Of a stretch of DNA of 64,000 nt, positions 8,247 through 16,617 are shown in pieces. A program made the translations under genes and the position numbers. The notes under the pieces are model-generated. The model was not told the DNA's origin and ran no database searches. It saw only the letters and a program-made list of their open reading frames with translations. How positions within the stretch are numbered: position 1 is the stretch's first letter; every line of letters begins with the position of its first letter. The stretch is from Phycisphaeraceae bacterium (lineage in GTDB: Bacteria; Planctomycetota; Phycisphaerae; Phycisphaerales; Phycisphaeraceae): NCBI GenBank assembly GCA_040222855.1, contig JAVKCD010000025.1, positions 868,001-932,000 on the forward strand. Reading direction: 5' to 3'.

Positions 8247-8690
8247 TTGCCTGACCAACCCCCCGCCCGTCCCCACGACCCCGACTGCATCTTCTGCCGC
8301 ATCATCCAGGGCGACATCCCCTGCCACAAACTCCACGAAGATGACCACACCCTCGCCTTCCTCGACATCAACCCCGTCGCCCCCGCCCACACCCTCCTCA
8401 TCCCCAAAGCCCATTACGCCACCCTCGATCAGCTCCCCCCCGCCACCGCCGCCGCCCTCTTCGCCCCGATCCCGAAGCTCGCCGCAGCCGTCACAAAATC
8501 AGTCGGTGCTGAGGCTTACAACATCCTCCAGAACAACGGCGTCGCCGCCGGGCAGGCCGTCCACCACGTCCACATCCACATCATCCCCCGCGGTCTACCC
8601 GACTCGAACTTCACCTTCACCTGGCCCGCCACCCACCTCGACAACGACCACGCTGCGGACCTCATCCAGAAAATCCGCGCCAACCTCTAA
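8247..8690 (+). CDS. HIT-family nucleotide hydrolase/transferase (HinT-like)
   Basis: 147 residues starting at TTG 8247 with a GGAG about eight bases upstream. The C-I-F-C-R-I-I-Q-G-D-I-P start and the histidine triad H107-V-H109-I-H111 are diagnostic of the HinT branch (purine nucleoside phosphoramidase type), which hydrolyses AMP-linked substrates by nucleotidylation of the central histidine region. The two cysteines at 14 and 17 often bind zinc with a later histidine in this branch. The length is slightly above the usual 110-140 because of a proline-rich N-terminal extension, so a shorter start cannot be excluded. It stands alone; hisB on the opposite strand ends 36 bases downstream. Cytoplasmic. 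Confidence 0.9.
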   Translation: MPDQPPARPHDPDCIFCRIIQGDIPCHKLHEDDHTLAFLDINPVAPAHTLLIPKAHYATLDQLPPATAAALFAPIPKLAAAVTKSVGAEAYNILQNNGVAAGQAVHHVHIHIIPRGLPDSNFTFTWPATHLDNDHAADLIQKIRANL

Positions 8691-8726
8691 CCCGCGATCG
8701 GCCACGAGCCCCGTTTTCCTCAGTGG

Positions 8727-9335
8727 TTACAGCGACCCCTTAGTCGATGGCATATCCCCACGCGTCACCCGCGTCGCCTGATAAAGCGCCCGCCCAAACG
8801 CCTTGAAGATCGCCTCCGCCACGTGATGATCGTTCTCGCCGTGCGGCACCTCGATGTGCAGATTAAACCGCCCCGCCTGCGCGATCGCGTGCATAAACTC
8901 TTTCACCAACTGCACATCGAATGCACCGATCTTGGCCCCCGGCCCGCTGAAACCGTCCGCAAACACCAGCGAAAACCGCCCCGACAGGTCCACCGACACC
9001 CGCGCCAGCGACTCGTCCATCGGAACCGAGGCAAACCCATACCGCTCAAGACCTTGCCGATCCGCTAGGGCCTGATTCAGCGCCTGTCCCATCACGATCC
9101 CCACATCCTCCACCGTGTGGTGATCGTCCACGTGCGTGTCCCCCCGCGCCGTCACCTGCAGGTCAAACCGCCCGTGCCGCGCGATGTGATCGAGCATGTG
9201 GTCAAAGAAACCCACGCCAGTTAAGCACTTATAGTCAGGACCGCTCTCCTTGCAGTCCAGCCCAAGCTCCAGCGTGATCGCGGTCTCGCTGGTCGTGCGC
9301 TCAATTTTCGAGGTCCGGGTGGGGGGGGGATTCAC
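8727..9335 (-). CDS. hisB: Imidazoleglycerol-phosphate dehydratase HisB
   Basis: 202 residues. It catalyses the dehydration of imidazole glycerol phosphate to imidazole acetol phosphate, the sixth step of histidine synthesis. Two manganese-binding motifs are visible: F-F-D-H-M-L-D-H with D-D-H-H-T-V-E-D, and H-G-E-N-D-H-H-V-A-E-A near the C-terminus. The frame stays open into hisC, but GTG 9335, four bases after the hisC stop, gives the normal family length and an N-terminus (KIERTTSETAITLELGLD) that aligns with the family. A run of nine C lies at codons 3-5 (9321-9329). hisC is directly upstream, so the two form an operon. Confidence 0.93.
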   Translation of the reverse strand: MNPPPTRTSKIERTTSETAITLELGLDCKESGPDYKCLTGVGFFDHMLDHIARHGRFDLQVTARGDTHVDDHHTVEDVGIVMGQALNQALADRQGLERYGFASVPMDESLARVSVDLSGRFSLVFADGFSGPGAKIGAFDVQLVKEFMHAIAQAGRFNLHIEVPHGENDHHVAEAIFKAFGRALYQATRVTRGDMPSTKGSL

Positions 9336-9339
9336 AGGG

Positions 9340-10437
9340 TTAAACCTTGGCTGGCTTGAGGATAAGGTCGATCGCGCTGAGCAACGCCCGATTCTGCTCC
9401 GGCGTGCCCACCGTGATCCGGAGCTTGTCGCGCAGACGCTCCTGATCGAAGTATCGCACCAGAATCCCCGCCGCCTTGAGCCTTCCGTAAAACTCCCCCG
9501 CTGGAACCGACCCCACAGGCACCTGCGCCAGCACAAAGTTGCTCTCGCTACGACCCACCACAAATCCACGATCCTGCAGGGCTTGCGTCATCACACCTCG
9601 CTGCTCGATCACCCGATCCCACGTCGATCGGGCGTAGGCCTGGTCGCGGATCGCCGCCTCCGCCGCCGCCTGCGCGACGATATCGGTATTGAACGAATCC
9701 CGCGCCTTGTCCATCGCTGCGATCAGCCCCGCGTGCCCAAGTCCATAGCCGAACCGCAGCCCCGCCAGACCGTAGCCCTTCGATAACGTCCTGAGAATCA
9801 GGACGTTATCCAGCCCACGCTTCGCATCCAGCAGCGGCAACGCACTCCGCCCCGCGAAGTCCACATACGCCTCATCAACCAGCAAAATCCCGCGTCCCTG
9901 CAGCGCTCCAGCAACCTCAGCGAGCCGATCGATCGACTCCAGCCGCCCCGATGGCGCGTGCGGGTTGACCACAAACGCGATCCCCACCGGCCGCTGCGCC
10001 AGCCGACCCTCCCAGCCCTCCGGCAGTCCGAACGCGTCCGTCAGCATCTCGGCGTAGACCGGCGTCCCGTGGATCCCGGCCAGCACGCGGTATAGCGAGT
10101 ATGTCGGCTCAGCGACCGCGATTCCACGGCCGTCGGACTGCGGATCGGTGAAGACCGTCAACGCGAGCCGCAGCAACTCGTCCCCGGCGTTGGTCGCAAT
10201 AACATTCTCTGGCTTGACGCCGTGGACCTCCGCTGCGGCGCGGCGAAAGCTCGCGGCCGTCGGCGGGGGGTACTTGCGGAGCAGCTCCCCGCTGACCCCG
10301 GCAATCGCTTCGAGCACCTTCGGCGACGGCGGGTAGGGGTTCTCATTGGTATTGAGCTTGATCGTCTTGCCGTCAGTCGGCTGCTCCCCGGAGACGTAGG
10401 CAGAAAGCTCGGTGATGTTCGGACGCTCGTACGGCAT
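9340..10437 (-). CDS. hisC: Histidinol-phosphate aminotransferase HisC
   Basis: 365 residues, the usual size. This PLP enzyme of fold type I converts imidazole acetol phosphate and glutamate to histidinol phosphate. Visible features are the N-terminal L-N-T-N-E-N-P-Y-P-P-S-P substrate loop, the cofactor Asp (L-L-V-D188-E-A-Y) and the Schiff-base lysine in R-T-L-S-K220-G-Y-G-L-A-G-L-R-F-G. It is the first gene of a two-gene unit with hisB, and its product feeds the pathway right after HisB's product. The 118 bases to the divergent aminotransferase gene at 10556 must hold both promoters; I saw no strong consensus there. Cytoplasmic. Confidence 0.95.
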   Translation of the reverse strand: MPYERPNITELSAYVSGEQPTDGKTIKLNTNENPYPPSPKVLEAIAGVSGELLRKYPPPTAASFRRAAAEVHGVKPENVIATNAGDELLRLALTVFTDPQSDGRGIAVAEPTYSLYRVLAGIHGTPVYAEMLTDAFGLPEGWEGRLAQRPVGIAFVVNPHAPSGRLESIDRLAEVAGALQGRGILLVDEAYVDFAGRSALPLLDAKRGLDNVLILRTLSKGYGLAGLRFGYGLGHAGLIAAMDKARDSFNTDIVAQAAAEAAIRDQAYARSTWDRVIEQRGVMTQALQDRGFVVGRSESNFVLAQVPVGSVPAGEFYGRLKAAGILVRYFDQERLRDKLRITVGTPEQNRALLSAIDLILKPAKV

Positions 10438-10555
10438 GACTCTAGTTTAGGGCACCAGAACCATCTGCGATAAATCGCCAAGGCTCGATCCTGACGCCGG
10501 TCGGCAGCGTGCGGCTGCGTTACACTGATGAAATCGCACCCCTTGAGAGACGCTG

Positions 10556-11740
10556 ATGACCGACCTGCCGCTGAGTCTGCCGGATATTACCGACGCCGAG
10601 ATCGATGCCGTGGTGGAGGTGCTCAGGTCGGGGCGGCTGAGCATCGGGCCGAAGCAGGAGCTGTTCGAGGACGTCATGGCCGGGCGGATTGGCAGGCGGC
10701 ACGGCATCGCGGTGTCGTCTGGCACGTGCGGGCTGCACTTGATTCTCCTGGCCTTGGGCGTCGGCCCGGGCGATGAGGTGGTGACGACGCCGTTTAGTTT
10801 CGTCGCGTCTTCCAACGCCATTGTGATGTGCGGCGCTACGCCGGTGTTTGTTGATATCGATCCCAAGAGCCTGAACATGACAGCGGAGGCGGCGGAGCGG
10901 GCCATCACCGAGAAAACCAAGGCGATCCTCGCCGTCGAGGTCTTCGGCAACCCGACCCACATGGATCAGCTCGAACGTCTGGCCAACAACCACGAGATCG
11001 CGCTGGTCGAGGATTCCTGTGAGGGTCTTGGCGGGGTGTGCGCCGGCCGGAAGATCGGGAGCTTCGGGCGGGCGAGTGTCTTCGGCTTCTATCCGAACAA
11101 GCAGATCACCACCGGCGAGGGCGGGATGATCCTCACCGACGACGACCGGCTGGCGTCGCTCTGCCGATCGATGCGCAACCAGGGTCGTCCCGACCCCAAG
11201 GCCCAGCGGCGCGAGCCGGTGGGTGGCGGGCAGTCGACCGGGTCCTGGCTGAGCCACGAACGGCTCGGCTACAACTACCGGCTCTCCGAGATCGCGGCGG
11301 CGCTGGGGCTCACGCAACTCGACCGCCTCGACGGCATCCTGGAGCGCCGGCGTGATGTGGCCTACGAGTACATCAACATGCTCAAGGACCTCGACGACAT
11401 CATCCTCCCCAACATGCCGCCCGGCGAGGAAGACACGATGTCGTGGTTTGTGTTCGTGGTCCGGCTCGCGGCTGAGTACGGCCGGCAGGAGCGAGACCGG
11501 ATCATCGGCGGGCTCCGGCGGCACGATGTGGGCGCGTCAAACTATTTCCCGTGTATCCATCTCCAGCCCTATTACCGGGAACACTTCGGCTACAAGCAGG
11601 GCGACTTCCCCGTCGCCGAGTCGATCAGCGACCGGACGATCGCCCTGCCGTTCTTCAACCGGATGGATGCAACACAAATCGAGTTGGTGTGCCACACGCT
11701 CAAGGTGATGATTCAGCGCGAGCAGTTGCTCCGGCGATGA
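10556..11740 (+). CDS. DegT/DnrJ/EryC1/StrS-family aminotransferase
   Basis: 394 residues. The order of motifs is typical: S-S-G-T-C-G-L-H-L near residue 56, the P-F-S-F-V-A-S-S-N-A segment, V-E-D-S-C-E-G-L-G and the PLP lysine in F-Y-P-N-K-Q-I-T-T-G-E-G-G. Members transfer an amino group to nucleotide-linked keto sugars for surface polysaccharides, lipopolysaccharide or antibiotic sugars. No other sugar-nucleotide gene is next to it, so the sugar cannot be named. It ends four bases before the stop of the convergent rsmG. Its codons use G-ending forms more than the pseudopilin genes do. Confidence 0.88.
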   Translation: MTDLPLSLPDITDAEIDAVVEVLRSGRLSIGPKQELFEDVMAGRIGRRHGIAVSSGTCGLHLILLALGVGPGDEVVTTPFSFVASSNAIVMCGATPVFVDIDPKSLNMTAEAAERAITEKTKAILAVEVFGNPTHMDQLERLANNHEIALVEDSCEGLGGVCAGRKIGSFGRASVFGFYPNKQITTGEGGMILTDDDRLASLCRSMRNQGRPDPKAQRREPVGGGQSTGSWLSHERLGYNYRLSEIAAALGLTQLDRLDGILERRRDVAYEYINMLKDLDDIILPNMPPGEEDTMSWFVFVVRLAAEYGRQERDRIIGGLRRHDVGASNYFPCIHLQPYYREHFGYKQGDFPVAESISDRTIALPFFNRMDATQIELVCHTLKVMIQREQLLRR

Positions 11741-11744
11741 TCGC

Positions 11745-12476
11745 TTACAGCGGTTGATTCTTAGGGATCCCCGGGTCGCGCGGATAGGTCTTGGGGGTGT
11801 TGCGTTCTTTATGAATCAGGACGAGCACTAGGTCGTTGTCGAAGCCTTCCGGGTAGGCGTCGATGACCTGGACTTCGCCGCCGCCGAGGACGGCGAGGGC
11901 GTCGGCGGAGCGGGCGAGTTCTTCTTCGACTCGGGGACCCTTCATGGCGATCGCCCACCCGTCCTGGCGGACAAACGGGAGAGCGAGTTCGAGCACCGTG
12001 GGCAGCGGGCCGAGGGCGCGGGACAGGGCGATGTCGTATTGCTGACGATGGTTGGAATGCTTGGCCAGACGCTCGGACCGCTCGGCGACAGCTGTGACGT
12101 TGGGGAGGCCGAGTTGATCCGCGGCTTCCTGGACGAAAGCGATTTTCTTCTGCGTGGAATCAACCAGCGTGAAGCGGAGGTCGGGTCGTGCGATGGCCAG
12201 CGGGAGACCGGGGAGGCCCCCGCCTGTGCCGAGGTCGATGATGCGGGCGTGGTCGGAAAGTTCTTCGAGGGCGGGGAGCACGGTCAGGGAGTCGAGAATA
12301 TGGCGCGACCACGCCGCCTCGGGCTCGCGGATCGCGGTGAGGTTCATCGTCTGGTTGCGTTCGAGCAGCAGAGCCAGGAACAGGCCGAGCTGCAGCCAGG
12401 TCGAGTCTTCGATCTCGAAGCCTAGTTTCTCGGCGTCGGCTCGGGCGTTGTCAGGGACGGGGAGAGGGTTGGTCAT
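11745..12476 (-). CDS. rsmG: 16S rRNA (guanine-527-N7)-methyltransferase RsmG
   Basis: 243 residues. The S-adenosylmethionine-binding loop D-L-G-T-G-G-G-L-P-G (81-90) and the preceding N-L-T-A-I-R-E-P segment with S-R-H-I-L-D-S-L are diagnostic of RsmG (GidB). It methylates N7 of G527 in the 530 loop of 16S rRNA; in other bacteria loss gives low-level streptomycin resistance. The C-terminal 20 residues (HKERNTPKTYPRDPGIPKNQPL) match the conserved end of the family. It lies downstream of rodA with a 95-base gap. In many bacteria it sits near parA/parB; that is not seen here. Confidence 0.94.
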   Translation of the reverse strand: MTNPLPVPDNARADAEKLGFEIEDSTWLQLGLFLALLLERNQTMNLTAIREPEAAWSRHILDSLTVLPALEELSDHARIIDLGTGGGLPGLPLAIARPDLRFTLVDSTQKKIAFVQEAADQLGLPNVTAVAERSERLAKHSNHRQQYDIALSRALGPLPTVLELALPFVRQDGWAIAMKGPRVEEELARSADALAVLGGGEVQVIDAYPEGFDNDLVLVLIHKERNTPKTYPRDPGIPKNQPL

Positions 12477-12571
12477 GGAGGGCAGAGGATAGCGGGGCGC
12501 AGCAGGTGGCGGGCTGGCATGACTGATCCCGAGTCAGCCTTTGGCATGACTCGGTCCACCCAGCCATAAGG

Positions 12572-13792
12572 TCACTGAAAGATCGCTTCGGCGTTGTCGA
12601 ACTCGAAACTCGGCCGGGCGAGCGGGGCCGGGCGGCGGGAGGCGAAGTTGAGAACCAGGCCAATCATGACGGCGGAGAAGAGCAGCGACGACCCGCCGTA
12701 GGAGACGAAGGGCAGCGTGATGCCGGTGATGGGCAGGAGGCCGACGGTCATGCCGATGTTGATCGAGGCCTGCGTGAAGAGGATGCCGGCAAAACCGACG
12801 GTGGCGAGGCGAGCAAAGGGGTCTTTGAGTTCCGCGGCGATCAAGACCATCGCGGTGACGATCATCATGTAGAGGGCCATGAGGCCGAACCCGCCGAGCC
12901 AGCCCCAGCGGGCACAGACGACGGCGAAGATCATGTCGTTGTGGTCGAAGGGGAGTTTGTTGAGCTGGATCATGTCGCGGACGCGCTGGGGGTCGTAGCC
13001 GGTCAATCCGCCTGCGGAAACAAGGGTCATGGCGGTGTCCTGCTGGTAGCCGGTGGTGGTGGCGTAGCGGGTATCACCCTGAGCGAGAGAGATCATCGAG
13101 ACGATGCGTTCGCGCTGGTGGGGCTTGAGGAGTTGCATCGAGTCAGGCGCGTAGAGTGCGATGAGGATGTTGACGCCAATGACGACCGCGGCGACGCCGA
13201 TGAGCCCGACGAGGTGTTTGAGACGAGCGCCCGCGGCGAGGAGCATGATGAAGAGGGTCGGCGCGAACAGGATGGCCGTCCCGAGGTCGGGCTGTTTGAG
13301 TATGAGCGCGACCGGCACGAGCATCAGCAGGAAGGGTTTGAGCAAGCCGAGCAGGGTGCGGTGTGATTTGCGGTGACGCAGGTACCACGCCATGGCGAGG
13401 ACGAAGGCGACCTTTGTCAGTTCAGCGGGCTGGAAGTTCATCACGCCGAGGTTGATCCAGGCCTTGGCCCCGTTGATGACGGGCACGAGCCAGCGTGGCG
13501 TGAACGGGAGGACCAGCAGGATCAGCAGTGCGAGGGCGAAGGCCATCAGCGGGTACGCCGAAGTGCCGATCCACCGCGGCCTAGGCAGGAAGGCGACCAA
13601 GAGCCCGAAGATGGCGATGGGCACCCAGACCGAGCCCTGCCTTGAGGCGAGGCCGGGTTCGACGATGCCAATCGAGAAGATGCCGACCGTCGTGAGCAAG
13701 ACCGCACCGATCAGGAGGATCCAGGCGGCGCTCTTCGTGGCGACGCGAGTGAGTTGATCGAAAAGATGCTCAATCGGCTCGGGGAGCTTCAT
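12572..13792 (-). CDS. rodA: Rod-shape/peptidoglycan polymerase RodA (SEDS family)
   Basis: 406 residues from ATG 13792, which overlaps the stop of mrdA as TGATG; a TTG one codon earlier is less likely. There are about ten hydrophobic segments. Conserved SEDS features are F-Q-P-A-E-L-T-K near the first third, L-K-Q-P-D-L-G-T-A, and the late G-I-T-L-P-F-V-S-Y-G-G-S-S-L. SEDS proteins polymerise lipid II glycan strands together with a class B PBP, here the overlapping mrdA product. The gene order mrdA-rodA indicates RodA rather than FtsW. Planctomycetes of the Phycisphaerae are thought to keep peptidoglycan, and many other planctomycetes have lost division genes. Confidence 0.92.
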   Translation of the reverse strand: MKLPEPIEHLFDQLTRVATKSAAWILLIGAVLLTTVGIFSIGIVEPGLASRQGSVWVPIAIFGLLVAFLPRPRWIGTSAYPLMAFALALLILLVLPFTPRWLVPVINGAKAWINLGVMNFQPAELTKVAFVLAMAWYLRHRKSHRTLLGLLKPFLLMLVPVALILKQPDLGTAILFAPTLFIMLLAAGARLKHLVGLIGVAAVVIGVNILIALYAPDSMQLLKPHQRERIVSMISLAQGDTRYATTTGYQQDTAMTLVSAGGLTGYDPQRVRDMIQLNKLPFDHNDMIFAVVCARWGWLGGFGLMALYMMIVTAMVLIAAELKDPFARLATVGFAGILFTQASINIGMTVGLLPITGITLPFVSYGGSSLLFSAVMIGLVLNFASRRPAPLARPSFEFDNAEAIFQ

Positions 13793-16074
13793 CAAAGATA
13801 GCCCTCCAGGCGGAGAGCGCGGACGACTTCGTTGAAGATCGGGCCGGCGGCCTGCGAGCCGGAGCCGGCGTACTCGACGACAACGGCAATGACGACGACC
13901 GGTGGCCCGCCTTCGGGTCCGGCGAGGCCAACGAACCAGGCATGGTCCTCGTCCTCGGCCATGCGTTCGAGTTCGCCTTCATCGCGCTCATTGTTGAAGT
14001 TGCGATCGACCCAGCGGACCGAGCCGGGGTCGGCGGTACCCGATTTGCCCCAGATGGTGACGCCTTCGACGTTGTTAATCTTGGCTCGTTCGCCCTCGGC
14101 CTGGACGAAACGACCCGTTCCCTGCGGGGCCTCGACGACCTGTCGGAGTCCGGCCATGGCTTCGTTAACGGCTGCGCGCGGGAGTTCGAGGTCTCTGGCT
14201 CCGCGGTCTTCGGGGTAGGGCTCGAGATAGACCGAAGGGCGGTAGGCGATCCCACCCCGGGCCAGCGTGGCGTAGGCAGCGGCGGCCTGGAGGGGGGTCC
14301 ATGTGACAGGCCCCTGCCCGATACCCATGAGGGTGGCATCGGTCTCGCCTAAGCGGCCAAGAAGCGTGCCATCCGGTAGGTCGCCAGAATGTTCATCGGG
14401 AAGCCCGCAAAGGGTCGCGGTGCCGAGACCAAATCGCTGGAGCCAGGTGACCATCCGATTCATGCCAAGGTCACGACCAAGGGTATAGAAGTAGATGTTG
14501 CAAGACTGTTCGATGGCCGCCGCGCCGTCGAGGGGGCCGTGGCGCATCAGGAATCGCTTGAAGATCCAGCAGCGGAAGCGATCGGGGTGATCCGCGTGAA
14601 GGTGGCCGTTGCAGGTGATGGTGTCTTCCGGCCCGATGACGCCTTCGGCCATTGCCGCGGCCAGGATCAGAGGCTTGATGATGGAGCCCGAGGCGTAGGC
14701 ACGACTGACCGGGCGGTTGAGATACGGCAGGTACTCGGCATCGCGGAAGACCCGTTCGGGGTGCTCGCGGCGTTCTCGGATCGACATCCCCGGCGCGGTG
14801 ACGGCGGCGAGGATCTCGGAGGTCTCGACATCGAGCACCACGACCGCGCCCGCGAGAGGTTTGCCGGTCTGCCCTTCAGCGGATTTCCGGTGCCAGGGCT
14901 GGAGGGTCATCAACCCGATGTCCGGGTGCATCAAAGCCTGGATGCGGGCCTGCAGGTCGATGTCGAGGGTGATGCGAACGTCTTCACCTGCGACGGGGGC
15001 GAGTCGTTCTTCTTCGCCGGTGTCGAGGAACGTGACGATGCGCCCGCGAGACCCACGGAGCCGGCTCTCCTGAGTCCTCTCGACACCAAACGCCCCGGTC
15101 CTGTCACCGGGGAGGTAGCCGCGGAGGTCGGTGCCGGTCTCGCCCGAGGGCAGGAGCACGCGGAAGGGTCGGCGGTCTTCATCCTCCTCGTAGGTTCGGC
15201 GGAGTTGCCCGATGATGTGCAGGGCGACGCCTTCGACATCGACAAGGACCGGGGTGTCCGAGCGGAGAGGTCCGGGCAGTCCCTGGCGATCGACCTCGAC
15301 GGTCATGGTTTCGAGGGGGTAGCGCCGCTGACGCGGGCGCTCCATGCGGACCTGCTTCCAGACGGCGAGGCTGGGGTCGCTGGGGGCTTCGGCGATGAAG
15401 GACTCGACTTGGACGCGTGTGCGCTCGGAAACATCACGGACGATGGAGTAGTGCTGGCGCTGCTCGGCGATCGCGGTGGCGACATCAGCCAGAGAGACGG
15501 CGTGGCCATCGGACTCAGTTCGGCGTTGCTGGCGGAGGTCCCAGACGTGGGCGGCGAGGGCCTGGACGCGTCGGCGGATGTCGTTCTTGGCCTCCTCGAT
15601 GTCGGCTCGGGACGTGTCGCCGGGCGACCACTGGCCGAGGTCGGCGAGGGTCTGCCAGAGGGTCTCGATCTGCTGGAGGTAGCCCTCGGCGTTCCGCTCG
15701 ATGCGGGCTTCGCGCTCTTCGGGGGCGGCCTCGGCCCACCACCCGCGATCGGAGCGGGCGTCGATCCGTGCCCGGTCGTAGGCCCACTGGCCGGTGATCA
15801 CGGTGTAGTTGATGGTCACGTCCCAGCCTGGCTCATCGTGAGCCAGAACGCGGCCGTAGCGGTCGATGATCCGCCCGCGCCGGGTCTCGACCAGAGCGGG
15901 CGTGCGCATGGCCTCTTCGGCACGCTGGAGCCGTGACTCGTGGATATCGCCCAGAGACAGGCGAGCGGCCTGGGCCATCAGGCTAAGGGAGACCAGACAT
16001 GCAACAGAAAACAGCAACCACAGTCGCCTGTGGAACATGCTGGGGATCGCGCTGCGCAGGGCCCTGCGGATCAC
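13792..16074 (-). CDS. mrdA: Penicillin-binding protein 2, transpeptidase MrdA
   Basis: 760 residues; PBP2 usually has about 600-650. The start is GTG 16074, with a good GGAGGTG ribosome site upstream. One membrane anchor (17-36) is followed by R-R-G-R-I-I-D-R-Y-G-R at the dimerisation domain. The transpeptidase motifs are S464-I-I-K467 (catalytic serine), S524-C-N526 and K677-S-G-T680. The first motif is G-S-I-I-K rather than the usual G-S-T-F/I-K. The extra length comes mainly from an Arg/Glu-rich helical insertion around 100-230. It cross-links peptidoglycan with RodA in the elongasome, which fits the overlapping rodA gene. A weak promoter (TTGGGT-17-TAATCT) can be seen before it. Confidence 0.92.
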   Translation of the reverse strand: MIRRALRSAIPSMFHRRLWLLFSVACLVSLSLMAQAARLSLGDIHESRLQRAEEAMRTPALVETRRGRIIDRYGRVLAHDEPGWDVTINYTVITGQWAYDRARIDARSDRGWWAEAAPEEREARIERNAEGYLQQIETLWQTLADLGQWSPGDTSRADIEEAKNDIRRRVQALAAHVWDLRQQRRTESDGHAVSLADVATAIAEQRQHYSIVRDVSERTRVQVESFIAEAPSDPSLAVWKQVRMERPRQRRYPLETMTVEVDRQGLPGPLRSDTPVLVDVEGVALHIIGQLRRTYEEDEDRRPFRVLLPSGETGTDLRGYLPGDRTGAFGVERTQESRLRGSRGRIVTFLDTGEEERLAPVAGEDVRITLDIDLQARIQALMHPDIGLMTLQPWHRKSAEGQTGKPLAGAVVVLDVETSEILAAVTAPGMSIRERREHPERVFRDAEYLPYLNRPVSRAYASGSIIKPLILAAAMAEGVIGPEDTITCNGHLHADHPDRFRCWIFKRFLMRHGPLDGAAAIEQSCNIYFYTLGRDLGMNRMVTWLQRFGLGTATLCGLPDEHSGDLPDGTLLGRLGETDATLMGIGQGPVTWTPLQAAAAYATLARGGIAYRPSVYLEPYPEDRGARDLELPRAAVNEAMAGLRQVVEAPQGTGRFVQAEGERAKINNVEGVTIWGKSGTADPGSVRWVDRNFNNERDEGELERMAEDEDHAWFVGLAGPEGGPPVVVIAVVVEYAGSGSQAAGPIFNEVVRALRLEGYL

Positions 16075-16188
16075 GTGCTTGTCACCTCCGATACCACCTT
16101 AAGGCTATCGGGTTGATCCAGATTAAACCGGGAAATCTCCCAACCCAACCATATGGCTGATGGGAGCATCGATCGCTTGTAATCAGGC

Positions 16189-16587
16189 TCAGTGGGCTGC
16201 CGAGGCGAGGGCCTTGGCGCGGGTCTGGAGCTTCTGCTGCCGCTGCTTCTCGGACGGGCTGGTCTGAGGGGCGTCATCGGCCTCTGCCTGAGCCTCGGCG
16301 ACGATCTCGGCGGAGAGTTCCTCGGTCGGGATGGCCTCGGGGGTCAGGACGGTGAGGTGGTTGTCCTGGACCTGAGCAAACCCGCCATTGACGAAAAAGG
16401 TCTTCGAGCTGCCCGAGCTGGCAAAATCGACGCGGAGGGTCGAGAGGCCGAGTTGGGCCATGAGGGGAGCCCGTTTGGCCATGACGCCGAGCTTACCATC
16501 GTGGAGCGGGATCGAGGCATAAGCGACCTCCTCGTCAAAGACCTGCTTCTCGGGCGTGATGATGGTGCAGCGGAAGGGATGGATCAT
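16189..16587 (-). CDS. atpC: ATP synthase F1 epsilon subunit AtpC
   Basis: 132 residues, the usual size. The N-terminal beta sandwich is clear: F-R-C-T-I-I-T-P-E-K-Q-V-F-D-E-E-V, then the L-H-D-G-K-L-G-V-M-A-K-R-A-P-L loop and F-V-N-G-G-F-A-Q-V near 68-76. The C-terminal two helices are Ala/Glu/Gln-rich. The subunit couples the F1 catalytic head to the c-ring and often inhibits ATP hydrolysis. Normally atpC follows atpD, but here it lies 30 bases after a PEP-CTERM gene with no other atp gene in the window. Its activity therefore needs subunits encoded elsewhere. Confidence 0.92.
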   Translation of the reverse strand: MIHPFRCTIITPEKQVFDEEVAYASIPLHDGKLGVMAKRAPLMAQLGLSTLRVDFASSGSSKTFFVNGGFAQVQDNHLTVLTPEAIPTEELSAEIVAEAQAEADDAPQTSPSEKQRQQKLQTRAKALASAAH

Positions 16588-16617
16588 GGGTCAAGGACTC
16601 CGTAGGGGAACGGTAGT

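Noticed and set aside
9336-9569. Upstream extension of hisB
   Set aside because: It overlaps hisC in another frame and does not resemble the family; GTG 9335 gives the usual length.
14389-15936. A 515-codon open frame on the + strand antisense to mrdA
   Set aside because: The opposite strand encodes a transpeptidase with all active-site motifs. Long antisense frames are expected in high-GC DNA, and this one has no recognisable domain or ribosome site.
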